Assembly (NCBI GenBank): GCA_022570795.1
Contig: JAKUDP010000008.1
Location: 1,240,001 to 1,304,000 of the forward strand
Direction of reading: 5' to 3'
Origin: Sphaerulina vaccinii
Lineage: Eukaryota; Ascomycota; Dothideomycetes; Mycosphaerellales; Mycosphaerellaceae
DNA length: 64,000 nt
Shown here: positions 18,492-29,327 of the stretch, piece by piece
Position numbering within the stretch: the first letter of the stretch is position 1
Layout: every line of letters begins with the position of its first letter
Position numbers and translations under genes: made by a program
The notes under the pieces: generated by a model
The model's input: the letters and a program-made list of their open reading frames with translations, nothing else
Databases searched by the model: none
Told to the model about the DNA's origin: nothing

Positions 18492-18643
18492 ATTCGTCCT
18501 AGGGTTCGTGGTCTAGTCGGCAAGTCGTCAGCTATGCTGTCGCTCGACACATACATGGTAAGGTCATGAGATCGACAACGCTATATGAGCGTAATGGGAC
18601 AGACCAGTCCCACATGCCTCGAGCGAAGACGATTGTTTTGCTT
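18492..18643 (+). ncRNA. tRNA-like repeat unit, copy 10
   Basis: TGGTCTAGTCGG box at 18509-18520, stem-loop CAGC/GCTG within 18526-18542, second hairpin ACGCT/AGCGT at 18578-18592, and end GACGATTGTTTTGCTT at 18628-18643. Confidence 0.5.
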
Positions 18644-18834
18644 GGTGCTTGAGTACTGTTGTCCTCTTTCGGGCGTACTGTATGCTGCTACATCGAAGGA
18701 CAATGTACAGTAGTAACCGCCCAGTCTAAGGAAGTTTCGATAGTCTGCATTATAATCGTACTTGTGTTGCCTGTGCTTCGACTCTTAGGCGGTCGATTTT
18801 AGCTGTGGATCTTTTTGTCGTCATGATGCGCCAC

Positions 18835-19802
18835 CTACTGGCTGCCCAAAGTCCTGCCCAGCTCCTCGCCTCGATCAGTCGCCGCCTTGACAGCTTTGTC
18901 GACGATGCCAGCGAATCCTGAGGCTTCGAAGCTCTCCAGTGCAGCCTGTGTGGTGCCATTCGGGCTCGTGACATTCTTTCTCAGCTGTGAAGGAGGTTCC
19001 GGAGACTCCACAAGCATCTTACCCGCGCCAAAGCATGTCTGTGTGGCAAGTCGTGTAGCTTGCTCCTCGGAAAGTCCAAGCTTGGTCGCACTTGCTACGA
19101 GGTGCTCGACCATAGCGAAGAAGTATGCCTATCACCAAGGTCAATTTCATTCTTCACAAACGTGGAAAGGAAGACGACATACCGGCCCACTACCACTCAA
19201 ACCAGTAACGACATCCAACAGCTCCTCCCTATCGACCCACTCCACAGCTCTGCTCACACTCTTCAAGAGCTTAGTAACCAACTCCTTCTGACTCTCACTA
19301 ACATCGCTTCCAGCATACAATCCACTAGCTCCTTCTCCACAAAGCGCAGGAGTATTAGGCATAACCCTCACAACTGGCAAAGCCTTTCCAGAACTCGATT
19401 TCGTCCATCCTCTGATAGACTCAGCCGTGATCCCCGCCGCGATACTCACTAACACTGGCAACTCATTCTCAGATTCAAATGCCGCAGTCGCGAGCTCTTG
19501 ACACACGGACTTCGCAACTTGGGGTTTAACTGCTAGGATGATGAAATTTGCTCCTTGTGTGGCTTCGACGTTGTTGGTGGTGGTCTTGACTCCGAGATCG
19601 GACATCTTCTTTCTGTTGACTTCCCATGGTTCGGAGACTGTGATTTGAGACTTCGGAAAGGATTTGGAGACGAGGCCTGAGATTATTGCGGCGGCCATGT
19701 TGCCTCCTCCTGTGGGCATTGTTGGTCATTGAATATCTAGCGACGATGAGAGGCGGACGTACCGATGAAGGAGATCATCTGGGATTGGAGATCGGATGCC
19801 AT
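18835..19802 (-). CDS. PRO3: Pyrroline-5-carboxylate reductase
   Basis: NAD(P)H-dependent last step of proline synthesis. Three exons: 19763-19802, 19183-19709 and 18835-19128. The introns are 53 and 54 nt (GTACGT...CACAG and GTATGT...GATAG). Spliced, the N-terminus reads MASDLQSQMISFIGGGNMAAA, the nucleotide-binding glycine motif. It is followed by LAVKPQVAKSVCQ, SIAAGITAESI, RVMPNTPALCGEGASG and VTGLSGSGPAYFFAMVE, all hallmark P5CR blocks, and a C-terminal SPNGTTQAALESFE. The protein is 286 residues, the normal length. The frame stays open upstream to an ATG at 20015, which would add 71 residues with a basic N-terminus, so a second, organelle-targeted form is possible. Identity is certain. 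Confidence 0.96.
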
Positions 19803-20225
19803 CTTTTCTATGGTCTGTGTCTTTGTGCTGTGGTGTTGGAGAAAAGTGTATGAAGTGCAGTTGTTACAAGTTTGTTTCAATGCATTGAGTTTCATGGTCG
19901 TTGTCGGAATCGCTCCGTCACTCCGCAGTCGGAGAAGTGCTGAGCTTGGCAGCAGCAGAAGTGAACCAGTCTGGAGAGTCCGGAGAATCTGGAGAGTATG
20001 GAGAGTACGTTTCATCACGTTGAGTGGGCGTTAGATTGAGTGGTATCGCTTATGCATGTTGTGACAAGAAGAGTGTAAAGAACGTAGCAAAGGTAATAAC
20101 AAGTGCCACCCAGCACTTGCCTCACATCGTAACTCATGATCATCTAGCCTATGTACGCACAGTGGATCTAACAGCCGTACCCAAACGTCGTGAGACATTG
20201 TTCCTCATATATCGAGATGTCCAAA
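19803..20225. other. Gap between P5CR and NCS1 permease; contains in-frame P5CR extension
   Basis: Contains 71 codons open in frame with P5CR back to an ATG at 20015, the P5CR promoter or leader, and the 3' flank of the permease gene. Nothing else is seen. Confidence 0.4.
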
Positions 20226-22067
20226 TCACTTCGCATTCTCTTGATGGCCTGCTCTATGCAGTGGATGCACTTTACCTCCAGTTTCCTTCACAACCTCAAT
20301 CTCATCATCGTTCGGCACATGTAGTTCGTGGACTTTGGAGATGTCCTTCAGATCACCATTGCTCTTCTCGTCATCGCTTCCCTCGTGACTATATTCCTTG
20401 CGTTCACTCGAGACCTCAACACCATCGATAGTCTTCTCGACCATAGCCTCCTTTGCTGGGAAGAAATTGTGTAGTGTAACATATACTACGATACTAGAGA
20501 TGAACCCATACAACCAACATATGGTGTACAGATGCTTCGCGCCACTCGTGATGCGAGCGTTTTTGTTGATCGAGTACGCCAGGCCAGGTAGATTGGGCGA
20601 GATCGAGATCAAGAAGGCGAGAAAGCCTTGCCAGTTGATACCATGCCAATAGCGATAACGTCCATGTGGATCGTACAGTGCAGGTACGTCGAGCATCTTC
20701 TTCTTGACTACCCAGTAGTCTGAGACTATAATTCCTGCAATCGGTGCAAGGAAGACAGAGTAGCCGCCCATGAACGCTAGGAAGGTCGATGCAGATGAGA
20801 GGATCTTCCAGGGGACGATGACCCAGCCTCCGATGATAGCAGCAACGATGCAGCCTCGATAGATGTTGATCCACTTCGGGAAGAGAACTGTGAGATCATT
20901 CGCAGCAGAGATGCTGTTTGCCTATAACTCGCATTAGTACAGTCTCGGAAAGTCTGGGAGCGACAGTATGCTCACTGTAATGTTCGTGCCAACTGTAGCA
21001 ATGTACCAGGACGCCGCAGCGAAGAATGCTGCCGCTCTGCCTCCATGTCCGTTCGCCTGCCAGTGACTGATGATGTCCAGAGGATTCCACAAGTATCCTT
21101 CGTCCGGCCAGATAACATTCGTTGTAGATGTTGTCACAACGCCAATGACGCCGCACAAAGTGAAGATGATCGGAAGAGCTGGCAGTTGCACGTACTGTCC
21201 TCTCGTAGACTTCGCGTAACGTGAGAAGTCGGGAATGTTGCAGGCAAGTGTCGACCAAGACCCGGTCACAGACGACATACAGCTCAACCACAAGTATGCA
21301 TATGTCGAGCCAGTGACAGTTGGTTTAAGATCAAAGAGTGTACCGCCGCCGCCCGCCTTATGTAGACACCAGCCCATAGTCGCGATTGCTGTGACCGGTG
21401 CAGCGATGAGCTTGATGATGAAGAGCCAGCGCAATCGAGTGGGAGGAATGAGTAGCAGTGGCAGCTGAATGATCCAGAATAGGAAGTAGCTGATCATCCC
21501 CTTGGTCGATATTCCTTGAGACTCGATACCTATGTGATCTGGAATATCGTTGTAGGAAGGCCAGATAGAGGAGATCATCACTGTCAGACATTGTGCTCCA
21601 TTGGCTCCTTGAATACCAAGCCAGAACATGGCCAAGATGGATCGCGAGACGATAGCAAAGTATGCGAAGTAGTATCCAAAGCCCGAGCGGACGATGACAG
21701 CGAACGGTATGTGTAAAGTGGCACCAATAGCTCCGTTGAGCACCATTGGAATGGCCACACACAGATTGCCGACAAAGATGATCGGAATCGCTTCGCGCCA
21801 GGTGAGACCGACTGCAATGATCGAGCTTCCCGTCTCCCAAGTACCCAGATTGATGCAGTCTGTTGCCCAATAAGCTATCCAGGTCCAGATTGTCCAGGTC
21901 TGATCTTCTGGGGGCGAAGGATCCATATCCTTATTAGTCCAAACATTGTCCGGAGCGAGTGCGCTCTCCTGCTTGGGAAGTTCCCAACTCTTGAGAGAGG
22001 TACATCTCTCCTTCAGCGTAGCTTTCGATGGGATGTGTCTCTTCACGTAGTTCGTGCCTCGCTCCAT
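20226..22067 (-). CDS. NCS1 family nucleobase/allantoin-type permease
   Basis: Plasma-membrane permease of the nucleobase-cation-symport-1 (Fur-like) family, which takes up uracil, allantoin, uridine or related compounds with protons. Two exons: 20976-22067 and 20226-20921, with a 54-nt intron (GTGAGC...TTATAG) joining GTNIT to ANSISAANDLT. The protein is 595 residues with about twelve membrane segments. NCS1 signatures include an N-terminal NKDMDPSPPEDQTWTIW followed by TDCINLGTWETGSSII, SGFGYYFAYFAIVSR, GSWSTLACNIPDFSRYAKS and GVIVSDYWVVKKKMLDVPALY-type helix 10 (here GIIVSDYWVV). The C-terminal tail is hydrophilic and acidic, with Lys. Which substrate it carries cannot be decided here. It diverges from ALG9. 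Confidence 0.93.
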
Positions 22068-22793
22068 TGCTGCTGTCTGGAAATAGCAATGTCGACTCGA
22101 GGTCGCAGAAGCTCGAGATAGCCAGCTTGTGACAGTCCGCCATACTTGTATCTTACAGACCTACCATAAGTGCTCGTGCTTACCTTTCAGCTGTGCGGGT
22201 AGCACAATGTTGGTGGTCTGTCGAAGAAGGCTACCACAAACAGTTGCTCGACCATTGGCTGTTCAGGTTACCTTATCACTAAGGCTGGTATACAACGCCT
22301 CCGGCATTGGCCTTGCAATGCTTGTCCCCTACCAAGGTCTTATCTCTCGCTCGCGTGGTACCTCGGGGTCTGCCTTGTACCTGCGCAGGTATCGTGTTCT
22401 CGCGTGGAAGGCGCTCCACCCTGCGCTGAACTCCTATTCTGCAGGGCATAGTTGGAACTGATATCGTTCATCATGTGCTGAAAGCTGTTCAAGACTGCGC
22501 ATCGCTTTCATATGATCAAAAGCTTTGCGGAAGCGTTCGGTTCCGCAGAGTACAGTGTCCTTCGCCTGATCGCTCGGGTGGCGTGAGGTAGATATCATCG
22601 TCGTAAGCGCAAGAGCAGTTGTACCACGCACAATGGATGTGCTGGTGAAGAAGAGTAGCGCGAAGAGAAAGAGGAAAGAGCGCGAGTAGTGCCTGCCTCA
22701 GGCATTAGTTCTTGGCAGATCCAATGACTTCAACTTGTTCGCGACGCGTTCTCCTTGTGATATCTTCAATGTACGGATAAAACAGATATCATC
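22068..22793. other. Divergent promoter region, NCS1 permease / ALG9
   Basis: A 726-bp gap between divergent start codons. No coding sequence or repeat is recognised; it should carry both promoters. Confidence 0.45.
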
Positions 22794-24706
22794 ATGGCTC
22801 CGCCGACTCCACCAGGCACGAGCAGACCGAGAACGGCTTCCAAATCACCTCATAGGCCTACCAAGTTACCATCAGGTGCACGGTGAGCACCTGCAATCGT
22901 TCGCGTGTATCAACAAATTACTGAGCATCATACAGACCATCACAGAGACCTCCCTTCTACATTTCTACCCTTACTGCCTCTTATATCTTTCTCGCGGCCC
23001 ATACGATAGCTGCCCTGTACAGTCCAATCCAGGATTGTGATGAGGTATTCAACTATTGGGAACCAACTCACTACCTGAACCACGGGCATGGCTTTCAAAC
23101 CTGGGAGTATTCGCCCGATTTTGCCATTCGATCATGGGCGTATACCGCAATCCATGCGCTGGTGACACCTTTTGCCCGGCTTCTCGCTTCTTGCAGGCCA
23201 AAAGTCGCCGAATTCTATCTCCTCCGAATCGTGCTAGGGGCCATTTGCGCAATCTGCGAAGCAAGGCTCTACTCCAAGATCAGCGCTGTGTTGAATCCTA
23301 GAATGGCAATGTTCTATCTGGGCATCACGATCACGAGTCCAGGATTGTACCACGCCAGTGTTGCGTTCCTGCCGAGCAGTTTCGCGATGTACTTTGTGAT
23401 ACTTGGCGTGGCAGCCTTCATGGACTGGCGAGGTGGCCTACGCACTGCACAAGGAATCTGGGCCATTGGATCCGGAGCCTGTTTGGGCTGGCCTTTTGCT
23501 GCAGCTATGGCCATACCATTCCTGGCCGAGGAGCTACTTCTGGCTACTCTGAGTGATCTCTACGGTCTCAAGGGCTTGATCTTCAGAGTCATTGATGGAT
23601 GTATTCGAACTCTTGCCACTCTGGGGGTGCAAGTTGGACTGGATTGGTTCTTCTACAAGAAGATAGCCTTGGTACCACTCAACATCGTGATCTACAACGT
23701 TTTCAGTAGCAAAGGTCCTGAGCTTTACGGAACAGAACCCTGGCACTTCTACTTCCGGAACCTGTTCCTGAACTTCCACGTTTGGCTGGTGCTCGCACTT
23801 CTTTCGATGCCACTCCTACTAGCGCAGCATTTCATGCGAGCGAAAGGTGCGACGAGAGCAAGCTACATGCGTGGAGTCATCTTCTTGACGCCGTTCTACC
23901 TATGGCTGGCGATCTTCACACTGCAGCCGCATAAGGAAGAACGGTTCATGTACCCAGCATATCCAGCTCTGGTGCTGAACGCGGCCATGTCCTGCCACAT
24001 CATCCTCGCCAATCTCGGTTCCAATGATCCGAAGGACTTCATTAGCAAGATACCTGTTCAGCTGCGTCTCCTTAGCATTGTTGGATTTGTGCTTGCTGCA
24101 ACAGCCATCGCAGCATTCCGAACGCTGGGCACGATTACTGCTTTCGGCGCACCACTGTCAATCTACGAACCACTTCATCGTGCAGGTGTTTCGCAAGCTG
24201 GAGACCAGGTTTGCCTAGGCAAGGAGTGGTATCGGTTCCCATCTCACTACTTCCTCCCCGATGGTGTTCGAGCAAAGTTCATTCGCAGCGAGTTCAAGGG
24301 CCTCTTACCTGGCGAGTTCTCCGAAGCTGGGCAGGGCTTTGGGTTGTTTCCTGGAACATGGCTCGTGCCGCCCGGCATGAACGACGAGAATCGGGAGGAT
24401 GTTGGAAAGTATACTGATCTCAAGCGATGCAATTTCCTGGTGGATCTCAACCTTCCAAGTACAGAAGCTACGAAACTGGAGCCGAACTACATCGCTGATG
24501 AGAAGAACTGGGAGAAGGTGAAGTGCTTGCCATATCTTGATGCTGGATCTACTGGCATATTGGGCCGACTCGGGTGGTCACCTGATCTGCCATTCGCGCC
24601 ACTCAAGCATAAGCGAATCTACGGCGATTATTGTTTGCTGAAGAGAAGAAAGCATGCAGTGGGTGATGCAAAACAAGCGTTGCCCAACATCGAGACGCTG
24701 CTATGA
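22794..24706 (+). CDS. ALG9: Dolichyl-P-Man alpha-1,2-mannosyltransferase Alg9
   Basis: ER-lumenal GT22 mannosyltransferase that adds two alpha-1,2 mannoses during lipid-linked oligosaccharide assembly for N-glycosylation. Exon 1 (22794-22882) encodes a Pro/Ser/Thr-rich cytosolic tail. A 53-nt intron (GTGAGC...ATACAG) splits an Arg codon, and exon 2 is 22936-24706. Just after the first membrane segment comes IQDCDEVFNYWEPTHYL, the GT-C loop with the catalytic acidic pair, then GFQTWEYSPDFAIRSWAY. Later motifs are YGTEPWHFYFRNLFLNF and LQPHKEERFMYPAYP, diagnostic for Alg9. The 619 residues, many of them in hydrophobic segments, fit the family. Very secure. Confidence 0.96.
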
Positions 24707-25105
24707 TTGGCAGCGTTGAACTGATATAGGTCACAACGAACAGCATCACAGCCTCGCACACCATTCATTTACTGCTGTCGACTTTGCGACTACGGAAGTG
24801 CGACAGTCACATTATGTCCACATGGAGACAGTTCATATACGTTGAGTTCTCAACTACAAGAGACGTCATCGCGTACTTTTGCTCGATCGGGTAACAGGCT
24901 GGCCTATCTTTCGATGCCGAATTCAAGGTACCCATAAACGGGCTAAGATGGCTCACGTGGAGCTACATACAGCTCTTGCAGACGCTACGTATCGACCTTC
25001 TTATCGCAGAGTGCAGCTATGTCTGGTTGCAAATCTCAAGACAATAGCTCGATGTGACCAAAGATCACCGTCTCCCCTTGTACTCTGGAATGCGCAACTT
25101 CGATC
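24707..25105. other. Intergenic, nothing recognised
   Basis: A 399-bp gap between tandem plus-strand genes. No feature I can support beyond the presumed 3' end of ALG9 and the promoter of the DUF3445 gene. Confidence 0.4.
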
Positions 25106-26522
25106 ATGGGCACTTACGTTGGCGTTCAAGATATGCTCAAAACCTGGACGCAACACAGTTATATCTTGGATGCTGCAAAGAAAGCAAGAAATAGAGATTT
25201 CGCAGGCATACCGGGCTCATTCTACGCAACCTTGCTAGGCGTAGTCATATGCTTGGCGCTTGTCTGTATACAACGAGCATTCGCGATCAAAGGACAATCG
25301 TCTTGGCTGAGATTGCCTTGGTCAAGTTTGAGGTGCTCTGAGTCCATACCACCTTCTGCCGACAAGCAGATCAAGGCGGTGGACCGCAAACCAGGCAGTA
25401 GGTCTTGATCAGGATCACGTTCACGACTCGATCGACTAACACGTCTCAGCATGGCAACCTATCGAATTCAAGAGGCCACCAGTGGCTCCTTATTCAGACT
25501 GGTCAGTCATTGACACGCCGCCTCTCAAATATCGACCATTTCGGTATGGCCCAAACTACAATATCACAATGGGACTTCGCACAATGCAAAAGTGGGATGA
25601 CTGGATCGAGCTCGATAATCACTACCTACGCTTCCATGCCGACAAAAAACGACGAATCGAAGAACGATCATCCAAGTGTTGCAAGACGGACAGCTCTGAC
25701 CCTCGCGTCTTCGATGGAGCTGTCGAGCTACTCGAAGAACTTGCCTCATACCTTCCAGAACGCTATCCTTCAATGTTCAAGAAAACAGACATCGGCATCG
25801 ACAACATCGTCACGAAGGAAAGCTTTGATGTCCGAAGAGACCGCCTCACGATGAATGGCATTCCTGAAGATCCCATGCAACTTTCCGCTCGCCTCATTCA
25901 AGACGATTTGGCCATGATGTTCGAAAAGCAAGATGGGATCTACTACTTCCTCGCCGGCGCAATTCTTCTTCCAGGATTCTGGAGACTGGAAGATAAATTC
26001 GGGATGGGCTTACCTGAAATCCACACCTCGGGCAATGTTCCAGGTTACGAGAACAAATTGCACAAGGGAATGATGAATGCGTTCCGACGAATGATGCCTG
26101 ACAAAGTCATCTTGCGCAACAATTACTTCATCCAAGTCGACGAAGATTTGGCCTGGAGCTATAGTATTGGCGAGGAGGACAAGGAGGGTCATGGTTGGTT
26201 CACAGCTGAAAAGAATAAGGCGATTGAGCATCATTACTTTCGTTCGGAGAGACAGTCCTTGAGAAGGTTGCCGAGGAGTGGTGGAGTTGTGTTTACGATC
26301 AGGACGTATTTCCATCCTATCACTGAGATCGCGGAGGAGCCTTATGTGCCAGGAAGATTAGCGAGTGCTGTGAGGAGTTGGGGAGATGATGTTAGTCAAT
26401 ACAAGGGTAAGCAGAGGTATGGCGATGTCTTGCTGGAGTATCTGGATCGGAAGCATGAGGAGCAGATTGCCAATGGGCTCGATATGGAGAAGGAAGAGGA
26501 GTGTAGGAAGTATCCTTGGTAG
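25106..26522 (+). CDS. DUF3445 (HRQ-type) family protein with N-terminal membrane anchor
   Basis: Fungal DUF3445 protein of unresolved biochemistry; the family is thought to bind heme and some members are oxidoreductase-like. Exon 1 is 25106-25397 and exon 2 is 25450-26522. The 52-nt intron (GTAGGT...GTCTCAG) splits a Thr codon and gives KPGTWQPIEFKRPPVAPYSD. Residues 40-60 form a single membrane segment (FYATLLGVVICLALVCIQ). The DUF3445 core has YNITMGLRTMQKWDDWIELD, then QLSARLIQDDLAMM, LPGFWRLEDKFGM and the closing ERQSLRRLPRSGGVVFTIRTY. The protein is 454 residues. The family call is good; function is unknown. Confidence 0.88.
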
Positions 26523-27393
26523 GGTCGAGGAGTGATACTTCTCGCAGAGTATTACTTATTGCCACTGTATAGTGCATCCGCTCCTGGCTGCACAGCTTAT
26601 AGCAAACGCGAGAAACATCTTTCCCACTTCATAGCGTGATGCCAACCAGCTATAACTCTTTTGATATGTATTGGCTCAGATCAAGAGGCAGAGACAGAGT
26701 TCGCGCCAACCAGGTTCATGTCAAGGATGTGGCACTTCACATCGTCCACACATGTCTTCTTGCTGCCTTCGTCTTTCACCTTACCCAGTCAATTCGCTTG
26801 TGATCAGCAGGTATAGGCACTAGTCTATGCAATGAGAGCTGTCCTTCCAGGCCATCGTGCCGTACACCCAGAAAATGATGAAGCAGTCAAGCCCTTCAGC
26901 CAATCTGTTCACAGAGCATCTCGAATCGACATATCCTTCACGATGCCTAAGCATATGATGATGCTTAACGAAAGTACGAGCAAAACACTTCGGGAGAGAG
27001 GCTAGCGATGATGAAGCTAGTCACCTCGCTCTTCGGCGCTGGCACACGACCGATATCGCTGTCCGCCAGCACAATCAATGGAGTCACTTGCCAATTCGAA
27101 TACTTTTGAGAGAGAGTACAACATGGCGGTCTGCAGGATGCATAGAAAAGCGCGTGGGATCCGGCTAACCTCATCTCCACTCTTTGCCTCCTCATTGGTG
27201 ACCGAGGAAAAAGCACGACTTCACAAAGCGAAGACTCATCACATATCCTACCCGTTTCTTCGACGCAAGGACATTATGCACAAGGCGTGTGGGTGGGTGA
27301 AGTAGTTTGTATACAGACTTTTCTTTACAAATCCTCCCACTTCCCTACGCTCCTACTTTCATCACACTCATTCCGCCTTCCACTCACGAAAGT
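26523..27393. other. Intergenic, nothing recognised
   Basis: An 871-bp gap upstream of the MFS carrier gene. A pyrimidine-rich stretch precedes the MFS start codon, common in fungal promoters. No repeats, tRNAs or coding signals are seen. Confidence 0.4.
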
Positions 27394-28878
27394 ATGACGC
27401 GAACAGCATCAGATGCAAGCAACATGAAAACAGACATGGAAAAGCAACACGAAAACACAGAAGAAAGCATGCGAGCCTGGCCAAATACAGAAGATGACCA
27501 AATCCAACACGTCATAGAAGAAGCAGAAGATCCCACACATCAAGAAGAAAAGCCCACAAACCTAGTCGGCACCCTCTCAAGAACCCTCTCCCGCCACTCC
27601 GCCATCTCCCTCGACCCCGGCCCCCCACCCGACGGCGGCCTCCAAGCCTGGACACAAGTCTTCTGCGTCCACTTAACCATCTTCAGCACATTCGGCTACA
27701 TAACCTCTTTCGGAGTGTTCCAAACATACTACGAAACCACCCTCGCCGTCTCAGCCTCTTCAATCTCCTGGATTGGTAGCATCCAAATTTTCCTAATTTT
27801 CGCTTTGGGGACGTTCACGGGACGTGCTACAGACGCTGGATGGTTCAGACATGTCTATATAGCAGGGGCAGTTTTTCAGATTTTGGGGATATTCTGTCAA
27901 GCTGAAGCGAAGAATTTTTGGCAGTTGTTCCTCTCTCAGGCGCTTTGTATTGGTATTGCGAATGGGTTGCAGTTTTGTCCGGCTATGAGTCTTGTTACGA
28001 CGTATTTTGCGAAGAAGAGGGCGCTGGCGTGCGGGATTACGGCTATGGGGAGTTGTACGGGTGGCGTGGTATTTCCTGTTATTGTGCAGCAGTTGTTGCC
28101 GAAGATTGGATATGCGTGGACGGTGAGGGTGATTGGGTTTATTATGTTGTTCACTAATATTGTTGCGATTGCGTTTTTGCGGACGAGGTTGCCGCCGAGG
28201 AAGGCTGGACCGCTTGTGGATTGGGCGTCTTTCAGGGAGTTGCCTTTTACACTTTACTGTGTTGCTATGTTCTTCAATTTTTGGGGACTTTACTTCGTGA
28301 GTGGAAGTCGGGATTCAAAGAATCAAAACAAGCTGACGCGTGATGCTTAGGTTTTCTTCTATATCGGATCATATGGCCGCAATGTCCTCGGCCTTCCCTA
28401 CCAACAGTCCATCAACCTGCTCCTGACTGTGGTATCCGTCGGTTTCCTCTTCCGACTGGTTCCCAACTACTTCGCAGACAAGCTCGGCACCCTCAACACT
28501 TTACTTCCCTTCAGTCTCCTCTGCGGCATCATGATGTTTGGCTGGATTGCTATCCACAGCGCTCCAGCCCTGTTCGTGTTCGCAGCCATATACGGCTCGG
28601 GATCGGCTTGCATCCAGGCTCTGTGGCCTGCGATCATCGGGAACCTGAACAAGGTGCAGGACCTCAAGAAGGCTGGAGTGCGTATGGGAATGGCATTTAG
28701 TGTGGTCAGCTTCGCAAGTTTGACAGGTCCACCCCTCGCTGGAGCGATAATACAGCAGAGTGGCGGAAGTTATGTCAATGCGCAGATATGGGGTGGAGTG
28801 AGCTTCTTCATTGGATTCGCTTTGCTTCTTGCAACGAGGTGGTCACTTGTTGGGTGGGATCCGAAGGCGAGAATATAG
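27394..28878 (+). CDS. MFS monocarboxylate-transporter-like (MCH) permease
   Basis: Plasma- or vacuolar-membrane carrier of the MCT/MCH branch of the major facilitator superfamily. Exons are 27394-28296 and 28351-28878. The 54-nt intron (GTGAGT, CTGACG branch site, GCTTAG) joins FNFWGLYF to VFFYIGSYGRN in phase 0. The ATG at 27394 gives a hydrophilic N-terminus of about 80 residues, then the family signature PPPDGGLQAW immediately before membrane segment 1. Twelve hydrophobic segments follow, and loop 2-3 carries an MFS-type GRATDAGWFRH. The protein is 476 residues. The substrate is unknown, since fungal MCH proteins often do not carry monocarboxylates. Another, damaged member of the same family follows 450 bp downstream on the same strand. 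Confidence 0.92.
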
Positions 28879-29327
28879 CGTATCCGTCGAGAATAATGAA
28901 GATGTGCATACCGAGCAAGTCCTCCTCTTCAGCATTGCTCCGTACGTGTTTGACAGCAGGTGTATGAGCAAGGAGTACCATGTCAGTCAATATGCACTCA
29001 CTGTTGAAGTCTTTCTGTGCTTGTGATGCTCGTGTCGCCTTGCCCTATCGAACAACGAGGCCAAGCTATACTCGGCTTAGCAGTGCCGTTTACCGAGCTA
29101 CAGCCTAACTTAACTTATGGGCGATCTTCTGGTAGCAAGCCAATCCAGTGAGAGGTGAGTCCTTGCCTCCTCTCTAACAGTATACCGTATACCGACACCG
29201 GCAGTAAGACGTGTGACATGTAGTGGAAGGTTCTGCTGTGCAAGTGCTGTTTGGTCAAATGGCGCATCGCTCAGACTTTCCACTCACCTAGCATTGCATT
29301 GAGTACGGTCGAATTTGCCAAGCCACA
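28879..29327. other. Intergenic between the two MFS genes, nothing recognised
   Basis: A 449-bp gap with no coding or repeat signal that I can support. Confidence 0.4.

Larger units (their letters stand above)
16644..18834. repeat. Array of eight tRNA-like repeat units in two divergent blocks
   Basis: The gap between the glycosyltransferase and P5C reductase is filled by eight diverged units with a spacing of about 225-262 bp. Four are on the minus strand (16758-17591) and four on the plus strand (17724-18643), diverging from a ~130-bp centre. Each unit has AGTCGTCC, an A-box-like TGGYCTAGYGG, a stem-loop about 15-20 nt later, and about 130 nt downstream GGCGATTGTTTTGC with a T-rich end. Several also have a CATATACATG-like motif about 30-45 nt upstream. 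No protein-coding gene is evident. Confidence 0.75.

Noticed and set aside
16644..18834. CRISPR-like array
   Set aside because: The organism is eukaryotic, and the units are long, diverged and present on both strands, not short identical repeats with unique spacers.
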